From positions 1-38,910 of the IMG/VR virus record IMGVR_UViG_3300021356_000055: a stretch of DNA of 38,910 nt, one strand, 5' to 3'. Below, piece after piece: positions 14,201 through 24,194 of the stretch. Source of the stretch: a virus. Positions within the stretch are counted from its first letter, which is position 1. Each line of letters opens with the position of its first letter. A program made the position numbers and the translations under genes. Under the pieces are notes generated by a model, which saw only the letters and a list, made by a program, of their open reading frames with translations, was not told the DNA's origin and did not search any database.

Positions 14201-14494
14201 ATTGGATTCAACTTTAACGGCACCTTTGCCCCTGCGACCGTTACCGAGGTTCCCGGGTATATGTGCAGTTTTACTAGCGGCCTTTTGTTGGGAGAGAACC
14301 TTAATGGTCTTTCTGTAACAAAGGGTGATGTTGTGCCTGTGTCTACAACAGATACGGGTTCTAATAGTTCGGGCTGGCTAAATGTCTACAATCTAGGGCA
14401 TTATAGTCGAGACAAAGGCCCTACATTTACATTAAAAGGGCCGTTTGGATCAACCGTGCAGTCCCTTTCTGTTGAAGTGGATAGTGAGGACTAA
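11219..14494 (+). CDS. Tail tubular protein B (T7 gp12-like)
   Basis: 1091 residues, longer than the ~794 of T7 gp12. The start of the family is visible in DRGARVSPQVALRSLADCNN followed by ETRGSITRRPGTE, and the later FFNDGIFRP, ASCGEQHQGRLVVGG, AFSRSNQPSQMR, WIGKTQAGLVVGGRTGEYVV and DNEVVFLARDKR match the nozzle protein pattern seen in many podoviruses. It forms the tail nozzle beneath the tail tubular protein A ring. The frame starts at a TTG (11219) overlapping the previous gene by 16 bp; GTG at 11222 is an alternative. The extra length lies in the middle (about 240-560) and probably forms added surface domains. Stop and next start overlap as TAATG. Confidence 0.85.
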   Translation: MVGWVNYPDFRFGTLDRGARVSPQVALRSLADCNNAFVETRGSITRRPGTEDQGVDLDYPFICVPYYSEEQTYLLLITYGENKIESYDYAHASDSADLVASSTQNLTEGTGSSKSGVTNLRGRIYLYRVDEKDSEVGSSNVGFVEQINWASHKYDYLYGSDHIVRRAQKQVSGFLKPDLSNYQHSWTADQVKGIKYAQHTDNLFLFVPDFPTIRIQRADIGFTSTLPTVSKPNTPHAHVTSDNSSERLRQDVESSVTAESWTLEVDVLEPELMRRITPPVNLLINYVDGTLLDFISSDDFFTNEMNNSFFAYGKGRQSNDTNHETFSSWLYSGLLGRVDQIRSSRVARIRGINGTRPSEIVSGTFSDGTEIYDSTDANNKVLKGDVATKTSDLLQTWVGPWTRDKTLTGADFFQVDPDSNTVITGVNKQEDPTTGLALPGSPHYVHQISNTELEYFYYIDSTSTIGGILVDQFGLDETAVGKVVEIVQDGSNRFAYYIYNVTNTSGEYDFSGTLRFHVQEHLLFNSSYSTVNRQASDINRTSSFDRSDEFYVYSVKAPHVMMGCMGYDIDPNTAEGQATKATVYVNDPQFLPANLEKGNRPLKTAGVTASPGAYDAPLMAGGSIFFNDGIFRPTRRVSSVAYEGYWEKSPSHATAQNFVSYGTGGSSGFASCGEQHQGRLVVGGFGGAFEDAVAFSRSNQPSQMRVQRLDSADDPFSLQLGQSTEEHVAWIGKTQAGLVVGGRTGEYVVQGSPISALSVGYQRVSAVGGASAKPAYTDNEVVFLARDKRSLGGVRVAEASDQTLFSQRLSDIASQLFLKDVVGTGYIYSPYPIFFFLKDDGEVVSYTRDQGVGAFTRFSHAEGTFVSMASAVRSSKISDTLFFCVKRTIGSETKFRLERLNFSAHLDSQRCTSQYTLANYGSQSNVDSITTTKVRFLNPWQGSRVSVITVDANGDKVFRGDDFEVQSEDMGSGVTDYYVSLASLGLTTAPSKVIIGFNFNGTFAPATVTEVPGYMCSFTSGLLLGENLNGLSVTKGDVVPVSTTDTGSNSSGWLNVYNLGHYSRDKGPTFTLKGPFGSTVQSLSVEVDSED

Positions 14495-14970
14495 TGGCTG
14501 ACGAGATTTACGATTTCGGATCTAGTTTTGCTTCAACCGTTGCACCAGCGGTAGGGACAATGGGTTTTTCTGCGGGCATGGCGGCGGCGGGTCCTTTAGG
14601 GATTGCTGTTGGCGTGTTAAGTGCTTTGGGTGGGCGCAGTAAAAGGCGTCGCCGGAGGGCCGCCGCAAGAAGGCAAAGGAAAGCCCAGCAAAAAGAAGGA
14701 TCTTACCAAGCGCAAAACATTGGTATAGCGGCAGGCCAACAGGCCGGAGCCGTTGTAGCCTCTGGAACGCAAATGGGTGGTACGATTGCCCCGGCAACAA
14801 TCCAAACGCAAATGGCCGATGCTTTTCTAAGTCAGCAAAGAACCCTAAAGGGTGTGGGGCTAACTCGCAAAACAATGGTAAGGGCGCGGGATAAAGCGCT
14901 TGCCCGTGAAAGAGCGAGAAAAGCCAGAGAAGAGCGCCAAAAGAAGCGTGAGAATAGAAACGAAAGATAG
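14494..14970 (+). CDS. Small internal virion protein (gp14-like position)
   Basis: 158 residues. A Gly/Ala-rich hydrophobic stretch (about 16-46: VAPAVGTMGFSAGMAAAGPL and on) is followed by a strongly basic patch (GGRSKRRRRRAAARRQRKAQ), a small-residue section and a basic charged C-terminus (RERARKAREERQKKRENRNE). By position between tail tubular protein B and two large internal virion proteins, and by the amphipathic/basic make-up, it corresponds to T7 gp14, the ejectosome pore component. Sequence similarity to gp14 itself is not obvious. ATG overlaps the gp12-like stop. Confidence 0.6.
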   Translation: MADEIYDFGSSFASTVAPAVGTMGFSAGMAAAGPLGIAVGVLSALGGRSKRRRRRAAARRQRKAQQKEGSYQAQNIGIAAGQQAGAVVASGTQMGGTIAPATIQTQMADAFLSQQRTLKGVGLTRKTMVRARDKALARERARKAREERQKKRENRNER

Positions 14971-14972
14971 CG

Positions 14973-17900
14973 ATGCCTTACATCAACATTGGTTTTCAAA
15001 AAACACAGTTGCCAACTCCCAAGGGTTACATTGACCCCATGGAGAAGGTTCGCGACCTTGAGGCAGACGAAAGAAGCGCAAACCTACTGAAGATGGCAGG
15101 CGCTATTACAGGCGCTGTTGTCAAAGGCAAGGTCAACGAACACATGCAGGTAGAGCAGGCGCAGTTTAAGGGCGCCGTCTCTCAGATTGAAAACCAGATG
15201 AAAAGCATGGACAGCACTCAGTTGTCCCAGATTGCAGATGGGGATTTTGCGTCTATCGGTCAGTTTATGGGAGACTTATCCCCGCTAAACACACGCAAGT
15301 TAGAATCCATGTTGCCGACCTATGCGCAATCGGTAAAAACAGGCAGAACTCAAGCCATAAGCATGGAACTGCGAGACCGTGCTGAGAAAAAGCAAGTTGA
15401 ACAGTTTTGGGCAAACAACCCTGACTCCTTAGAATCTTTTAAAGAAAACATTCTGTCTGGGGCTGAACCGGAATCTTTTGAAGATATGGTTCCCAAAGGA
15501 ATGGATCGAGACAGGTTTTTATCTGCCAGCCTTGATTTTCTTACAGAGGGAGAAAAGGCGCTGGAGGCTCGACGCCCTTCGGCTCAAGCAAACTTCTTTG
15601 CCTCTCTAAAAGCAGAGCAACTTCGATCTGCCACCCCTAAAATGTTTGAAGAGCATTTGGTTGGCAAAGGCTTTACTAAGCAAGAAGCCAGAAATATGGC
15701 AAACCAAGTTCCCTTGAATGCTTTTAATGTCGACCGAAACGCCGCATATAACGGTCGAGTCAAAAACCAAGCCAATACAAAGTTGGGTATTGCTTATGCG
15801 AACTCTGAGTCTCTTAGGGTAAAAGCGTTTAGTGCGCCAAATCTTGAAGAGGCTATGAAGGTCATGGACGGTGCTGTTGGTATTTGGGACAACTTGGTGA
15901 ACGAACTGATTGAAGCGGGCGCTCCTCAAGACGTTATAAGGCAGGCAAAAGATACTAGAGATAACCACGCAAAAAATGTTATCCCGGAATCTAGAACCGC
16001 CGTTAAAAGGTCTTTTTCTAAAGACGAGGCATCTCGTAGGGCTTTTGTAGAGATCCAAAACGGCGAGTATGACGAGTTTCTTTCAGGGGTGGGGCTAAAA
16101 GAAGGCCTTCAGGCCGCTATGGAAAGCGACTCATTAAGGGGCACCCCCGCTAAAGACCGAGGCGATATCGAACGGCAACTTGCCCGTCGATTCGATGAAC
16201 TGCAAAGGCAAGATTTTGAAAGAAAAACTAACGAAGAAGAACAGAAGGCTGAAGAAGCCCTTCAAGCCTACATTCAAACCTTAAGTGACCCGACCTCAAC
16301 AGAAGTTGCCATTGTTGAAGATGTCGAAGAGGTGGGTGCGCTTTTTGCACCTAGCACTTTTGACCAAGTAAGTGCCGTTGCTCAAGACTACATGGGAGTT
16401 ATTGGCAAACGAATGGCAGATGGTTTCAAAACCTATGCTGAAAACCTTGACCCCGAAGATTTCGCCAGCGAAGACTATTTTATTAAACTCAACAATACCC
16501 TAAGTATTCTTGATCCAGAAAACCAAAACGAGTTAGTTTTGGCTTTGGATGGCGTTGCGCAGAAGAAGGTAAAGCAACTAACTGATCGAGTTATTTCTTT
16601 TAACATGAATCAAGACCCTCGTCAGTCTTTGGCGTACTTAAGTTCAATTGTGGCAAACCCGGATGTGCCCAAAAGCCTTAGGGATGATGCCCAAGAGGCT
16701 GTTAACATTTTGACGGCTGTAGATAATGCATTGTCCACAGGGACTTTTGGCAAAAACGCGAATGACCATTTAATGGGTCCTAACGGCATGTTCAACATGG
16801 ACATGATTGTGGACAGAATGGCTAATCTTTACGGCCAATATGGCCAAGAAGGATTAGACCGTTTTATTACGCCAGAATCCGCACAGTTTCTTGTTCAATC
16901 CCCAGAGTTTATGGACCGTTACGTTCAAAACATGCTGAGAAAGAGCGACAAGATAGCGAGAAAGTCAGGGACGCTAACAGACAAAGAACAGGGCTTGTTG
17001 CACTTGTACAATCGCATTGACACTGCTGTCCAAAACATGAAGTACACGCCAGTGTTTTCCAAGGAGAGCAACGGAAGTGTCTACAAAAATATCAGGCTGT
17101 ATCTGGGAACTTCTTTGCGGTTGCAATCAGGTTCGATTGCGCCGGGTCAAGACTCGCTCGTTAACGAGCGACTTGTTAAGTCGGTGACAGGTTTTTCGGA
17201 GGACCTTGAAACAGCGGATGTTTTAGACGCTCTTCAGGAAGCAAACGAAAAGGCCACAATTGCAACGGCGACCCCAGAAGCCCTTGCCAGAGCAATGACA
17301 AGCCTTCTTAAAGAAGAAGCCGCAGAAAGACTTCCTGAAGGAATCGCAGGCAAAGAATCAGTTGAGGCAACTATACTTAACTCTTTGACTGAGAGTTTCA
17401 AAAGATTTTACGATTACGGGGCTTCTGCGGGTGAAATCGAAGCCTTTTCCCTTGAGATGCAACAGGTGCTGATTGGCCCTGCTACTACTGCTCAAGGTCA
17501 GGATGCCCTCAGGACATTAGAAAGCAATGGCTTTAATGGCTCTCTTGAATCTGCTTTCAAGCAAACGTTGCGAAACGAGATGTTTACTTATAGTGATGTT
17601 GAAGAAGGATCGTATCAGATTCAGCAAACAGAGATAAGGGAGATTGACGGCAAGAAGTACTTTGTCTTTGGCTTTACGTTTACAGACAAAGAGGGGCAAA
17701 CTGTCCACTTAACTGTGCCGAAGAATGCGCCCGACAATTACTTTTTAGAAAGAGGTGTTTCGGAGTTGGGGGACAGAAGCGTTGCCCCAGATCAAGCCTC
17801 CGATCAAGCGCCAAAAAGCACAAACACCTACGCTCCGTTAAACGCGGGGATAAGAACCGACATTCAGAATCAGTTAAATGTTGGGCCGATTCTAAAAGAC

Positions 17901-18605
17901 CTTGGGTACACCGATCTTCAGCAAGACATGCTTCGTACGTTTATCAATGACAACGGCAGGCAAATCTACAACATGTCAGTCATTGACACAGACGGTAACC
18001 CTGAGTTTGAGCAACTAGGCTATGGCCCTGATACTTTCCACGAGTTTTGGGACGCTGTTCCGGGGCAAAATCGAGGCAGTGCTTTTATGTACCGATACAA
18101 AAACATGGGGAACCTTGAAAATGACACGCTTCAAGGAGCCTTCTGGAACTCTTTTTCTGAATCAAAAACAGGCGTCACTTACAAAGAACTGAATGCTTTG
18201 GCCAATAGTGTTCTTCAAAGAGCAGAAGTGGTTTCTGTAGCAGAGATCAACAATGAACTAGACGTAGCCGGGCAATCTGGATTTGCCGCTGGTGCCACTC
18301 TTGGCGGTGTTATATCAGGCAGTATGTCTGGCGGAACTCTGTCCGTTCCCGGCATCGCTGGCGGAGGTGCGCTGGGAGTGGCCATGACCTCTAGCGCTTA
18401 CAATGCATACTTAAACGCTACTAATCAAGGTGTTGGAGGCAAGGCCCACCATGAGAACTCTGGCATTACAAGTTATGACCTGACTTTTGCGCTTCTTGTT
18501 CAACGCCAGTTGGGTAGCCAAGAAAAAACAATCAATGCTGAAGAGCGGGTTCTTTTGTCAAACGCTCGAAAAATCATTAACGAAGTCTTGAGGAGCAATC
18601 AGTAA
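14973..18605 (+). CDS. Large internal virion protein (gp15-like position)
   Basis: 1210 residues, almost entirely helical, acidic/Gln-rich, without recognisable catalytic motifs. It opens MPYINIGFQKTQLPTPKGYI, a form seen in phage internal virion proteins. Near the C-terminus a Gly/Ser-rich hydrophobic stretch (about 1100-1145, GFAAGATLGGVISGSMSGGT) could insert in a membrane. Position between gp14-like and gp16-like genes suggests it is the gp15-type ejection tube protein; T7 gp15 is 747 residues, so this is much longer. Two bases separate it from the previous stop, and its stop overlaps the next ATG (TAATG). Confidence 0.65.
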   Translation: MPYINIGFQKTQLPTPKGYIDPMEKVRDLEADERSANLLKMAGAITGAVVKGKVNEHMQVEQAQFKGAVSQIENQMKSMDSTQLSQIADGDFASIGQFMGDLSPLNTRKLESMLPTYAQSVKTGRTQAISMELRDRAEKKQVEQFWANNPDSLESFKENILSGAEPESFEDMVPKGMDRDRFLSASLDFLTEGEKALEARRPSAQANFFASLKAEQLRSATPKMFEEHLVGKGFTKQEARNMANQVPLNAFNVDRNAAYNGRVKNQANTKLGIAYANSESLRVKAFSAPNLEEAMKVMDGAVGIWDNLVNELIEAGAPQDVIRQAKDTRDNHAKNVIPESRTAVKRSFSKDEASRRAFVEIQNGEYDEFLSGVGLKEGLQAAMESDSLRGTPAKDRGDIERQLARRFDELQRQDFERKTNEEEQKAEEALQAYIQTLSDPTSTEVAIVEDVEEVGALFAPSTFDQVSAVAQDYMGVIGKRMADGFKTYAENLDPEDFASEDYFIKLNNTLSILDPENQNELVLALDGVAQKKVKQLTDRVISFNMNQDPRQSLAYLSSIVANPDVPKSLRDDAQEAVNILTAVDNALSTGTFGKNANDHLMGPNGMFNMDMIVDRMANLYGQYGQEGLDRFITPESAQFLVQSPEFMDRYVQNMLRKSDKIARKSGTLTDKEQGLLHLYNRIDTAVQNMKYTPVFSKESNGSVYKNIRLYLGTSLRLQSGSIAPGQDSLVNERLVKSVTGFSEDLETADVLDALQEANEKATIATATPEALARAMTSLLKEEAAERLPEGIAGKESVEATILNSLTESFKRFYDYGASAGEIEAFSLEMQQVLIGPATTAQGQDALRTLESNGFNGSLESAFKQTLRNEMFTYSDVEEGSYQIQQTEIREIDGKKYFVFGFTFTDKEGQTVHLTVPKNAPDNYFLERGVSELGDRSVAPDQASDQAPKSTNTYAPLNAGIRTDIQNQLNVGPILKDLGYTDLQQDMLRTFINDNGRQIYNMSVIDTDGNPEFEQLGYGPDTFHEFWDAVPGQNRGSAFMYRYKNMGNLENDTLQGAFWNSFSESKTGVTYKELNALANSVLQRAEVVSVAEINNELDVAGQSGFAAGATLGGVISGSMSGGTLSVPGIAGGGALGVAMTSSAYNAYLNATNQGVGGKAHHENSGITSYDLTFALLVQRQLGSQEKTINAEERVLLSNARKIINEVLRSNQ

Positions 18606-21600
18606 TGCCGGATCGCTTTGAAACTTGGCTGGATTTCAGCGACATCGATAAGAAGATTGGTGAAGAAGGGGTCACCCGTTTAAGCCTTGATACAGGCATG
18701 AACCCTGTGTTTAAGTTCTTCCCTCCTAGTGAGCATGAGCGCGGCGTTTCGGCGTTGGGGCTAAGGCTCATGCCTGCTCTTTACGACATTTATGAAGAGC
18801 CAGATCGCATGAGTTCTGCCGAGTTGGATCAGTTGACCAACATTAAGCAGGGTTTGCCCAGAATATACGAAGCCACTTACGGGGAATCCACGGCTGAGTT
18901 TTTGCCAAAAGACCAGCCTGCCATGAAGTTGACACCGGAGTATGCCAAACAGACTGTTTATGAAGCAGGCCGCATTGCCTTGAATCTTTTTGGGGTAGAT
19001 ACCGCTCCTAAGTTAACGGACATTCATCTTAATGAAAACTACGGCGAGTACTTTAATGGCCCTTCTGATTTCAAAATCATGCTTAAGCCTGAAGAAGTTT
19101 TCGGCAACACAGACCTGCTGGATCAACTTCCTTACAAGGCTTTTACCGCAGGCGATGGCCGTTCAATCGAGGCTGGAAACGCTTTCTACATTACAGGGGA
19201 CGTAGTTGACCGCCTTAATCTTGGAGAGCAGTTCTTTGAGGACGTACACACCGCAAGAGATGCTAGGGACTATATCCAGCAACACGCCGCAGAAGTCGCC
19301 TTGTACAGGGCTGAACAAAACGGGGAGTTGGGTCCGTGGAGGACTTTTGGTTACGATCTGCTAACCGAAATGAGAAAGCCCGGAACGCTGGCTGAAGAAA
19401 TCATAGCGTTAGGCGTTCTTAACTGGGGTGGAAAAGCAATACGGATTGCTAAAGCAGGTCCCGGCGTGATGAAGCGCTGGGCTTTTCAACCTGCGGCTGT
19501 TCTTAATGACACTGGAAGAGCAGTGGTAGGCAACCCCGCTTTGCGGGCTATGGCTCGTGGTGAAGCCACTGCAATGGGGGCTTTTCGGCGGGGTCTTTCT
19601 GCTATTACAGACCCAGCCATGGCTCCAATGATGAGGCGAGCCGCAAGGCTTCAGAAGGCAGGGTTTCTTTCAACAACCCTACCAGCCGGAGCGCTGTTCT
19701 TTGCTACTGACCAATCGCGGTACAACCGAAACGCTAAATATTTCCAGTTAAAAGATACGCCCTTAATGGCCGCAGAGTGGACAGCCGTTAGTGCAGGGGC
19801 CAGCCTTCTGGGCGGGCAAATGCTCAAGTGGCAGATTAACGGTCTTAGGAATGCAAAATCTCTTGCCGCCGCTGATCGTCATGTCCGCAAAAAAGTGGGC
19901 GAAGAGTTGCGCCGAGTTGCAACAGAAAGAGGCGTGACGACAGACCAGATTCCCTTTAGCGAACTTCAAGGAATCGCAAATAGGGCCATTAACGACATGT
20001 CCGTTAGAGGTTGGGACGGCATGGATTCAGGAATGAAGGACACCCTTGCTCGAAGGATGTCCCACTTCATGTTCCGCGGTCCAGAGTCCTTGGCCTACAT
20101 TACGGACAACAACAACTTCAAGCGTGGTATTGCAGGCATGAGCGACAACATGTCTTTGCCAGACCATATGCGTTACGGCTCCGATATTTCAAGTGACGCT
20201 AATGCTTTTGCTCAAGCAAATAACGGGGCGTTGATCTCCATCTTAAAAATGCTAAGAAAGTCTGGCATCAAGATTGACGCAACCAAAAAGGCCAATGAGC
20301 ATTCTATGCGAAACGTGGTCGGCAGGATTGCTTTTGAAACGATTGCTGACGATGCTCCAGAAGGCAGAGAGGTCTTAAGAAGGCTTGCCGACAGAATGGA
20401 GTGGACTTACACAGCCGAGCAAGAATCCATTATCCTAAACGCCGTAGACTTGTTTAAGTCAAGGCTAAGGGAACTTAACCGCCTCTACTCGGATACAGGT
20501 GCGTTTAACATTGGGTACTCTGGCTTCAATGAGGCGCACATGGCTCGTGTCTGGGACCGTAACTATATCCTAGACAGGAAAGACGACTTTGTAGAACTGC
20601 TGGCCAACCACTTTGTTCGCAGTCAGTTTGAGGAAGTTCCAGACGGTGTTACTTTTGTTCGCTCTACTAGCGGGCAGGGGTACGACCCTAATGTCTCTCG
20701 TAACCTGTCTCAAATAGGTGCGGGTCAGGCTGAAGTCGTAGAGGCCGTTTACAATGCCGCGATTAGGGATGCTGAAGAAGTTGTTGCAAACTTTACTTCC
20801 CTAGACACCTCAATGATGTCTTCTTACGGAGCGATGGGTACAGCACAGCACCGCTTAAGAACGCTTTCCATTCCCAACGACTACTCGATTACTACCGCTG
20901 AAGGCAATGTTGTGAGCCTTGGTGACTTCATTCAAGTTGACCCTTCCAAGGTCTTGATGGAGTACAACCAAAAAACGGGGCCTCAGGTCTACTCTGCTCT
21001 TAAATACTCAGACCCTGCGGTCATGTCTATTTTGAGGAACGCCGCAGAAGCAGAAAAAGCCGGGGACTTAGCCGCCGCTCACAACATGCACCAAGCGGCT
21101 CGCATGGCTGAGGTCATGTCTAACATTGGTATGGGCGCTCAGGTTGAGCGACTCAGGCACGATGTTGATGAATTGGCTCGTGTTGCAAGTGATATTCGTC
21201 AGGCAGAAAGACGCAATCTAAACTTTGAGCGCCTTGTTGATACTGAAGGCAACACGGTATATCCCCGTAGAACAGAAGAAGCCTACGAGGACGCTGTTGT
21301 TCAAGCGTATGATATGGCGAATCCGGGTGCAAACCTAATGGACAAAGTGGATGCACTAAGGCGCCGCAAGAGGGTAAAACTTCAAGACATTTCTCTTGAA
21401 GAATACCCCAAACCTTTCGAGGCTGACGATTTGCCTTTGCCAGCAAGTAGAAACACCTTGATTAGAAGCCTGCGCTCACAAGTTCCGGGCTATGACGACA
21501 TTGCGATTCGTTTGCTTTATAGCCACCCGGGCATTCCATTCGGGCGATCTAACCCGTTCAGAAAGCAAGATTACGAAGCCGTTAGAAACATAAGATCAAG

Positions 21601-24193
21601 TCGTCAGTTGGGTCCCTTGTGGGCAAATGACCGCACCCTTCAAAGAAGCAGGGCTACAAGTTTCGGCAATGCTTCAAACTCCCCTTTGGGAGCGCAAGTG
21701 TGGAGCAAGGAAACTGTCCTGATGCTCAGTCAGGCTAGTGACCTATTGTTCTTCCATTTTAAAGACGCTGAGGTAAATCGATTTAAAAACTTGTTTAAGT
21801 CTTTTGACGAACCAGAACTAACGCTTCTTCAGAGTGGACAACTGGGTGACCCATGGTCGCCGGATCAACTCGGGGTTAGCCTCAAGGCCAGTTCGCTCGG
21901 AAATAGTGTCACCCCAACTGCAAGGACATACCATGAACTCTTCACCGAAGCCGTGGTTAGGTATGTCGCAGGCGACAAATCGCTCTCTGATTTTAGCGAC
22001 ATTGTTCCAGACATGCAGGCGTTCAAATCCTTTGTGGCGAAATATGCTCGTGGTTTTTACAGGAAAAATGCACAGAAAAAGTTTTTTCAGGGAAAGAGGA
22101 GGCCGAGAAGCGACCAGTCTCGTGCGGCTACCATCCAAAGAACCCAGTCTGAGATATCTGCCATTGACAGTGAAATCCAAGGACATTTTGGACAGGCTGA
22201 CATGTGGCTTGACAATACGGCTCCCGAAGAAGGGTTCAAGCAAGTAGTTCGAGACCTTTTAAGAGGGCTTCCCGTTGAAGGCCCGACCGCTGGTCCGGCG
22301 CCTATTCGCCAAAGAGGGCGTGTTGGATTTGAAGGGGAGTACAGCGTCCCCGATGGTCCGGGTGGAGAAACGGCTCCGTTTGCGGCTGGAAGCGCTCAGA
22401 TACGCCAAGGGGTCCGAGAGTCTTTAACCAGAGGTCTTTTAGACCAGCAGAGCGAGTACGGCGCTGTTCGCAGAAGGCTAGACGAACCTCGAAGAGAAGT
22501 GAATAAGTGGATTCAAGAAGCCAGAACAAATGTGCTTTTAAGAAACCATGTCGTAGACAGGCTTGACGGCAACAATCTCATTGAAGAGTTTGTTGACCCG
22601 TTTGACTTTGGTGCAATCCAGTCAATCTCTCGGGATGAAGTCAAGCGCAACATCATCAATATGGGTCCTCGCCAGTTTGAACGTGCCCGCGATCAACGCT
22701 GGAATATCTACCGGATTATTAAAGAAGGCCAAGATAAGAACGCTAACGTCAAAGACATTGAAGAGTTGGTGGATGCTTTCAACCGAACTGTTCGCAGGGT
22801 GCTAGGTGTTCCGCCTGCGAATGCGGAAGGTTTGGGCACTCGTAAGTTTGTTCAGTACGTTACGAAGGTCTTGTACGCAAACGCTTCGATTCCTTTGGCC
22901 ATGACGCAGATCCACGACCTTATGGCACCAATCTTTGTTTCTGGCCTAGCAGGCTGGGGCAAATACATGGTTAAGGCGGGCAAAGAGTTTCTTCCCTTTA
23001 GAGCGTCTTACAAAGAGCGCCAAGCCTTGGCTAAAGCCCAGAGAAACCCAACGGGCATGACCGACCAAGACTTCTCTATGTTGGCAGAGAACTCGGCGTC
23101 TTTCTCTAACTTGTACCCAGAGTTCCACGGGACGTTTGACGATCTTACGGAGGAAACTGGGAAGTACCGGGCGGCTACGGCTCCCAGCACTCAGACAGCC
23201 AGAACGGACACTTTGTACAACAACTTGTTCCGCAAGGGTCTGAACAGCGTCGAGCAGATGTCAGATAAGGTGATCCAGCACACCATGCACGAGGTGATTA
23301 AAAGAACTCGAATCGCCGCAAATATGTATGCCGTAGACACATTACCAGACGAAATCCTTAAGGCTTCTCGTGGGGATGAGACCTCCTTGGCCCTGTTGAG
23401 GTCTCTGGGTATTGGTGAAGAGGAAGTTCTTAAGCGCTTAAAAAAGCAAATGGATGAGCATGGGGATGACTTTACGAAGTTTGACGCCCCTGAGCGCTTG
23501 GCCATGCGTTCTGCAATCCAGAGGTACACCAATAACCTTGTGATTATGCCTAGCACTACGGCTACCCCGGAGATTTTCGATACGCCTCTGGGCCGCCTGT
23601 TGCTTCAGTTTAAGCGCTTCCTTGTGAATGCCCCACAACGACACATACCGAACGCTATGAAACGAGGCGGTGCGCCTGCCGTGATAGGTGGTTTGCTGGC
23701 GACGACTATGTGGGGGATGATGGTTGAAGGCTGGATGAAACCCATGATTAGGGGCGAAGAGAGCCGTATGCCTGACAGGGACATTAACAACTGGAACGCT
23801 GATGACTACGCTTTTGTGGCAAGACTGGTTAACTCAGGCGGACAGTTTGGGTATCTCCCAGAAATGCTCTTTGCAGGGTACCGCTACGACATGAGCCGTA
23901 TCCCTGCCCTGTACAACTTCGGAAGAATGTACAAGAAGTTTTTCGGGGGGCTTCACAGCGTTGCCGGGTCGCTTGTCGAGGGTGACAACTTTTCCGAGGC
24001 CATGGAAGAGGGTGGCGGAGACATGATTTCAGGAGGAGTCGGCGCCATAGGTCTTGGCGCCTTCTTTGACGCTGTACGTTGGTACGGCAATCACCAAGAG
24101 TTAGGCAAGCAACAGCGCCTTAAAGAAATGTCAGAACCCAACGTAAATCAGGCCCGTTTGTACAGAAGAATGCTTGAACCAATAGGGGAATAA
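18605..24193 (+). CDS. Very large internal virion protein (gp16-like)
   Basis: 1862 residues, the largest gene here; T7 gp16 is 1318. Mostly helical. Hydrophobic segments appear at about 265-290, 350-370, 385-405 (WTAVSAGASLLGGQMLKW), and near the end at about 1690-1710 (PAVIGGLLATTMWGMMVEG) and 1805-1825 (MISGGVGAIGLGAFFDAVRW). The stretch RLLLQFKRFLVNAPQRHI before the C-terminal segment resembles the end region of gp16-like ejection proteins. I could not see a lytic transglycosylase motif at the N-terminus as in T7 gp16, so wall degradation is not supported here. It should be ejected into the cell envelope to help DNA entry. Followed 1 base later by the holin-like gene. Confidence 0.7.
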   Translation: MPDRFETWLDFSDIDKKIGEEGVTRLSLDTGMNPVFKFFPPSEHERGVSALGLRLMPALYDIYEEPDRMSSAELDQLTNIKQGLPRIYEATYGESTAEFLPKDQPAMKLTPEYAKQTVYEAGRIALNLFGVDTAPKLTDIHLNENYGEYFNGPSDFKIMLKPEEVFGNTDLLDQLPYKAFTAGDGRSIEAGNAFYITGDVVDRLNLGEQFFEDVHTARDARDYIQQHAAEVALYRAEQNGELGPWRTFGYDLLTEMRKPGTLAEEIIALGVLNWGGKAIRIAKAGPGVMKRWAFQPAAVLNDTGRAVVGNPALRAMARGEATAMGAFRRGLSAITDPAMAPMMRRAARLQKAGFLSTTLPAGALFFATDQSRYNRNAKYFQLKDTPLMAAEWTAVSAGASLLGGQMLKWQINGLRNAKSLAAADRHVRKKVGEELRRVATERGVTTDQIPFSELQGIANRAINDMSVRGWDGMDSGMKDTLARRMSHFMFRGPESLAYITDNNNFKRGIAGMSDNMSLPDHMRYGSDISSDANAFAQANNGALISILKMLRKSGIKIDATKKANEHSMRNVVGRIAFETIADDAPEGREVLRRLADRMEWTYTAEQESIILNAVDLFKSRLRELNRLYSDTGAFNIGYSGFNEAHMARVWDRNYILDRKDDFVELLANHFVRSQFEEVPDGVTFVRSTSGQGYDPNVSRNLSQIGAGQAEVVEAVYNAAIRDAEEVVANFTSLDTSMMSSYGAMGTAQHRLRTLSIPNDYSITTAEGNVVSLGDFIQVDPSKVLMEYNQKTGPQVYSALKYSDPAVMSILRNAAEAEKAGDLAAAHNMHQAARMAEVMSNIGMGAQVERLRHDVDELARVASDIRQAERRNLNFERLVDTEGNTVYPRRTEEAYEDAVVQAYDMANPGANLMDKVDALRRRKRVKLQDISLEEYPKPFEADDLPLPASRNTLIRSLRSQVPGYDDIAIRLLYSHPGIPFGRSNPFRKQDYEAVRNIRSSRQLGPLWANDRTLQRSRATSFGNASNSPLGAQVWSKETVLMLSQASDLLFFHFKDAEVNRFKNLFKSFDEPELTLLQSGQLGDPWSPDQLGVSLKASSLGNSVTPTARTYHELFTEAVVRYVAGDKSLSDFSDIVPDMQAFKSFVAKYARGFYRKNAQKKFFQGKRRPRSDQSRAATIQRTQSEISAIDSEIQGHFGQADMWLDNTAPEEGFKQVVRDLLRGLPVEGPTAGPAPIRQRGRVGFEGEYSVPDGPGGETAPFAAGSAQIRQGVRESLTRGLLDQQSEYGAVRRRLDEPRREVNKWIQEARTNVLLRNHVVDRLDGNNLIEEFVDPFDFGAIQSISRDEVKRNIINMGPRQFERARDQRWNIYRIIKEGQDKNANVKDIEELVDAFNRTVRRVLGVPPANAEGLGTRKFVQYVTKVLYANASIPLAMTQIHDLMAPIFVSGLAGWGKYMVKAGKEFLPFRASYKERQALAKAQRNPTGMTDQDFSMLAENSASFSNLYPEFHGTFDDLTEETGKYRAATAPSTQTARTDTLYNNLFRKGLNSVEQMSDKVIQHTMHEVIKRTRIAANMYAVDTLPDEILKASRGDETSLALLRSLGIGEEEVLKRLKKQMDEHGDDFTKFDAPERLAMRSAIQRYTNNLVIMPSTTATPEIFDTPLGRLLLQFKRFLVNAPQRHIPNAMKRGGAPAVIGGLLATTMWGMMVEGWMKPMIRGEESRMPDRDINNWNADDYAFVARLVNSGGQFGYLPEMLFAGYRYDMSRIPALYNFGRMYKKFFGGLHSVAGSLVEGDNFSEAMEEGGGDMISGGVGAIGLGAFFDAVRWYGNHQELGKQQRLKEMSEPNVNQARLYRRMLEPIGE

Positions 24194-24194
24194 A

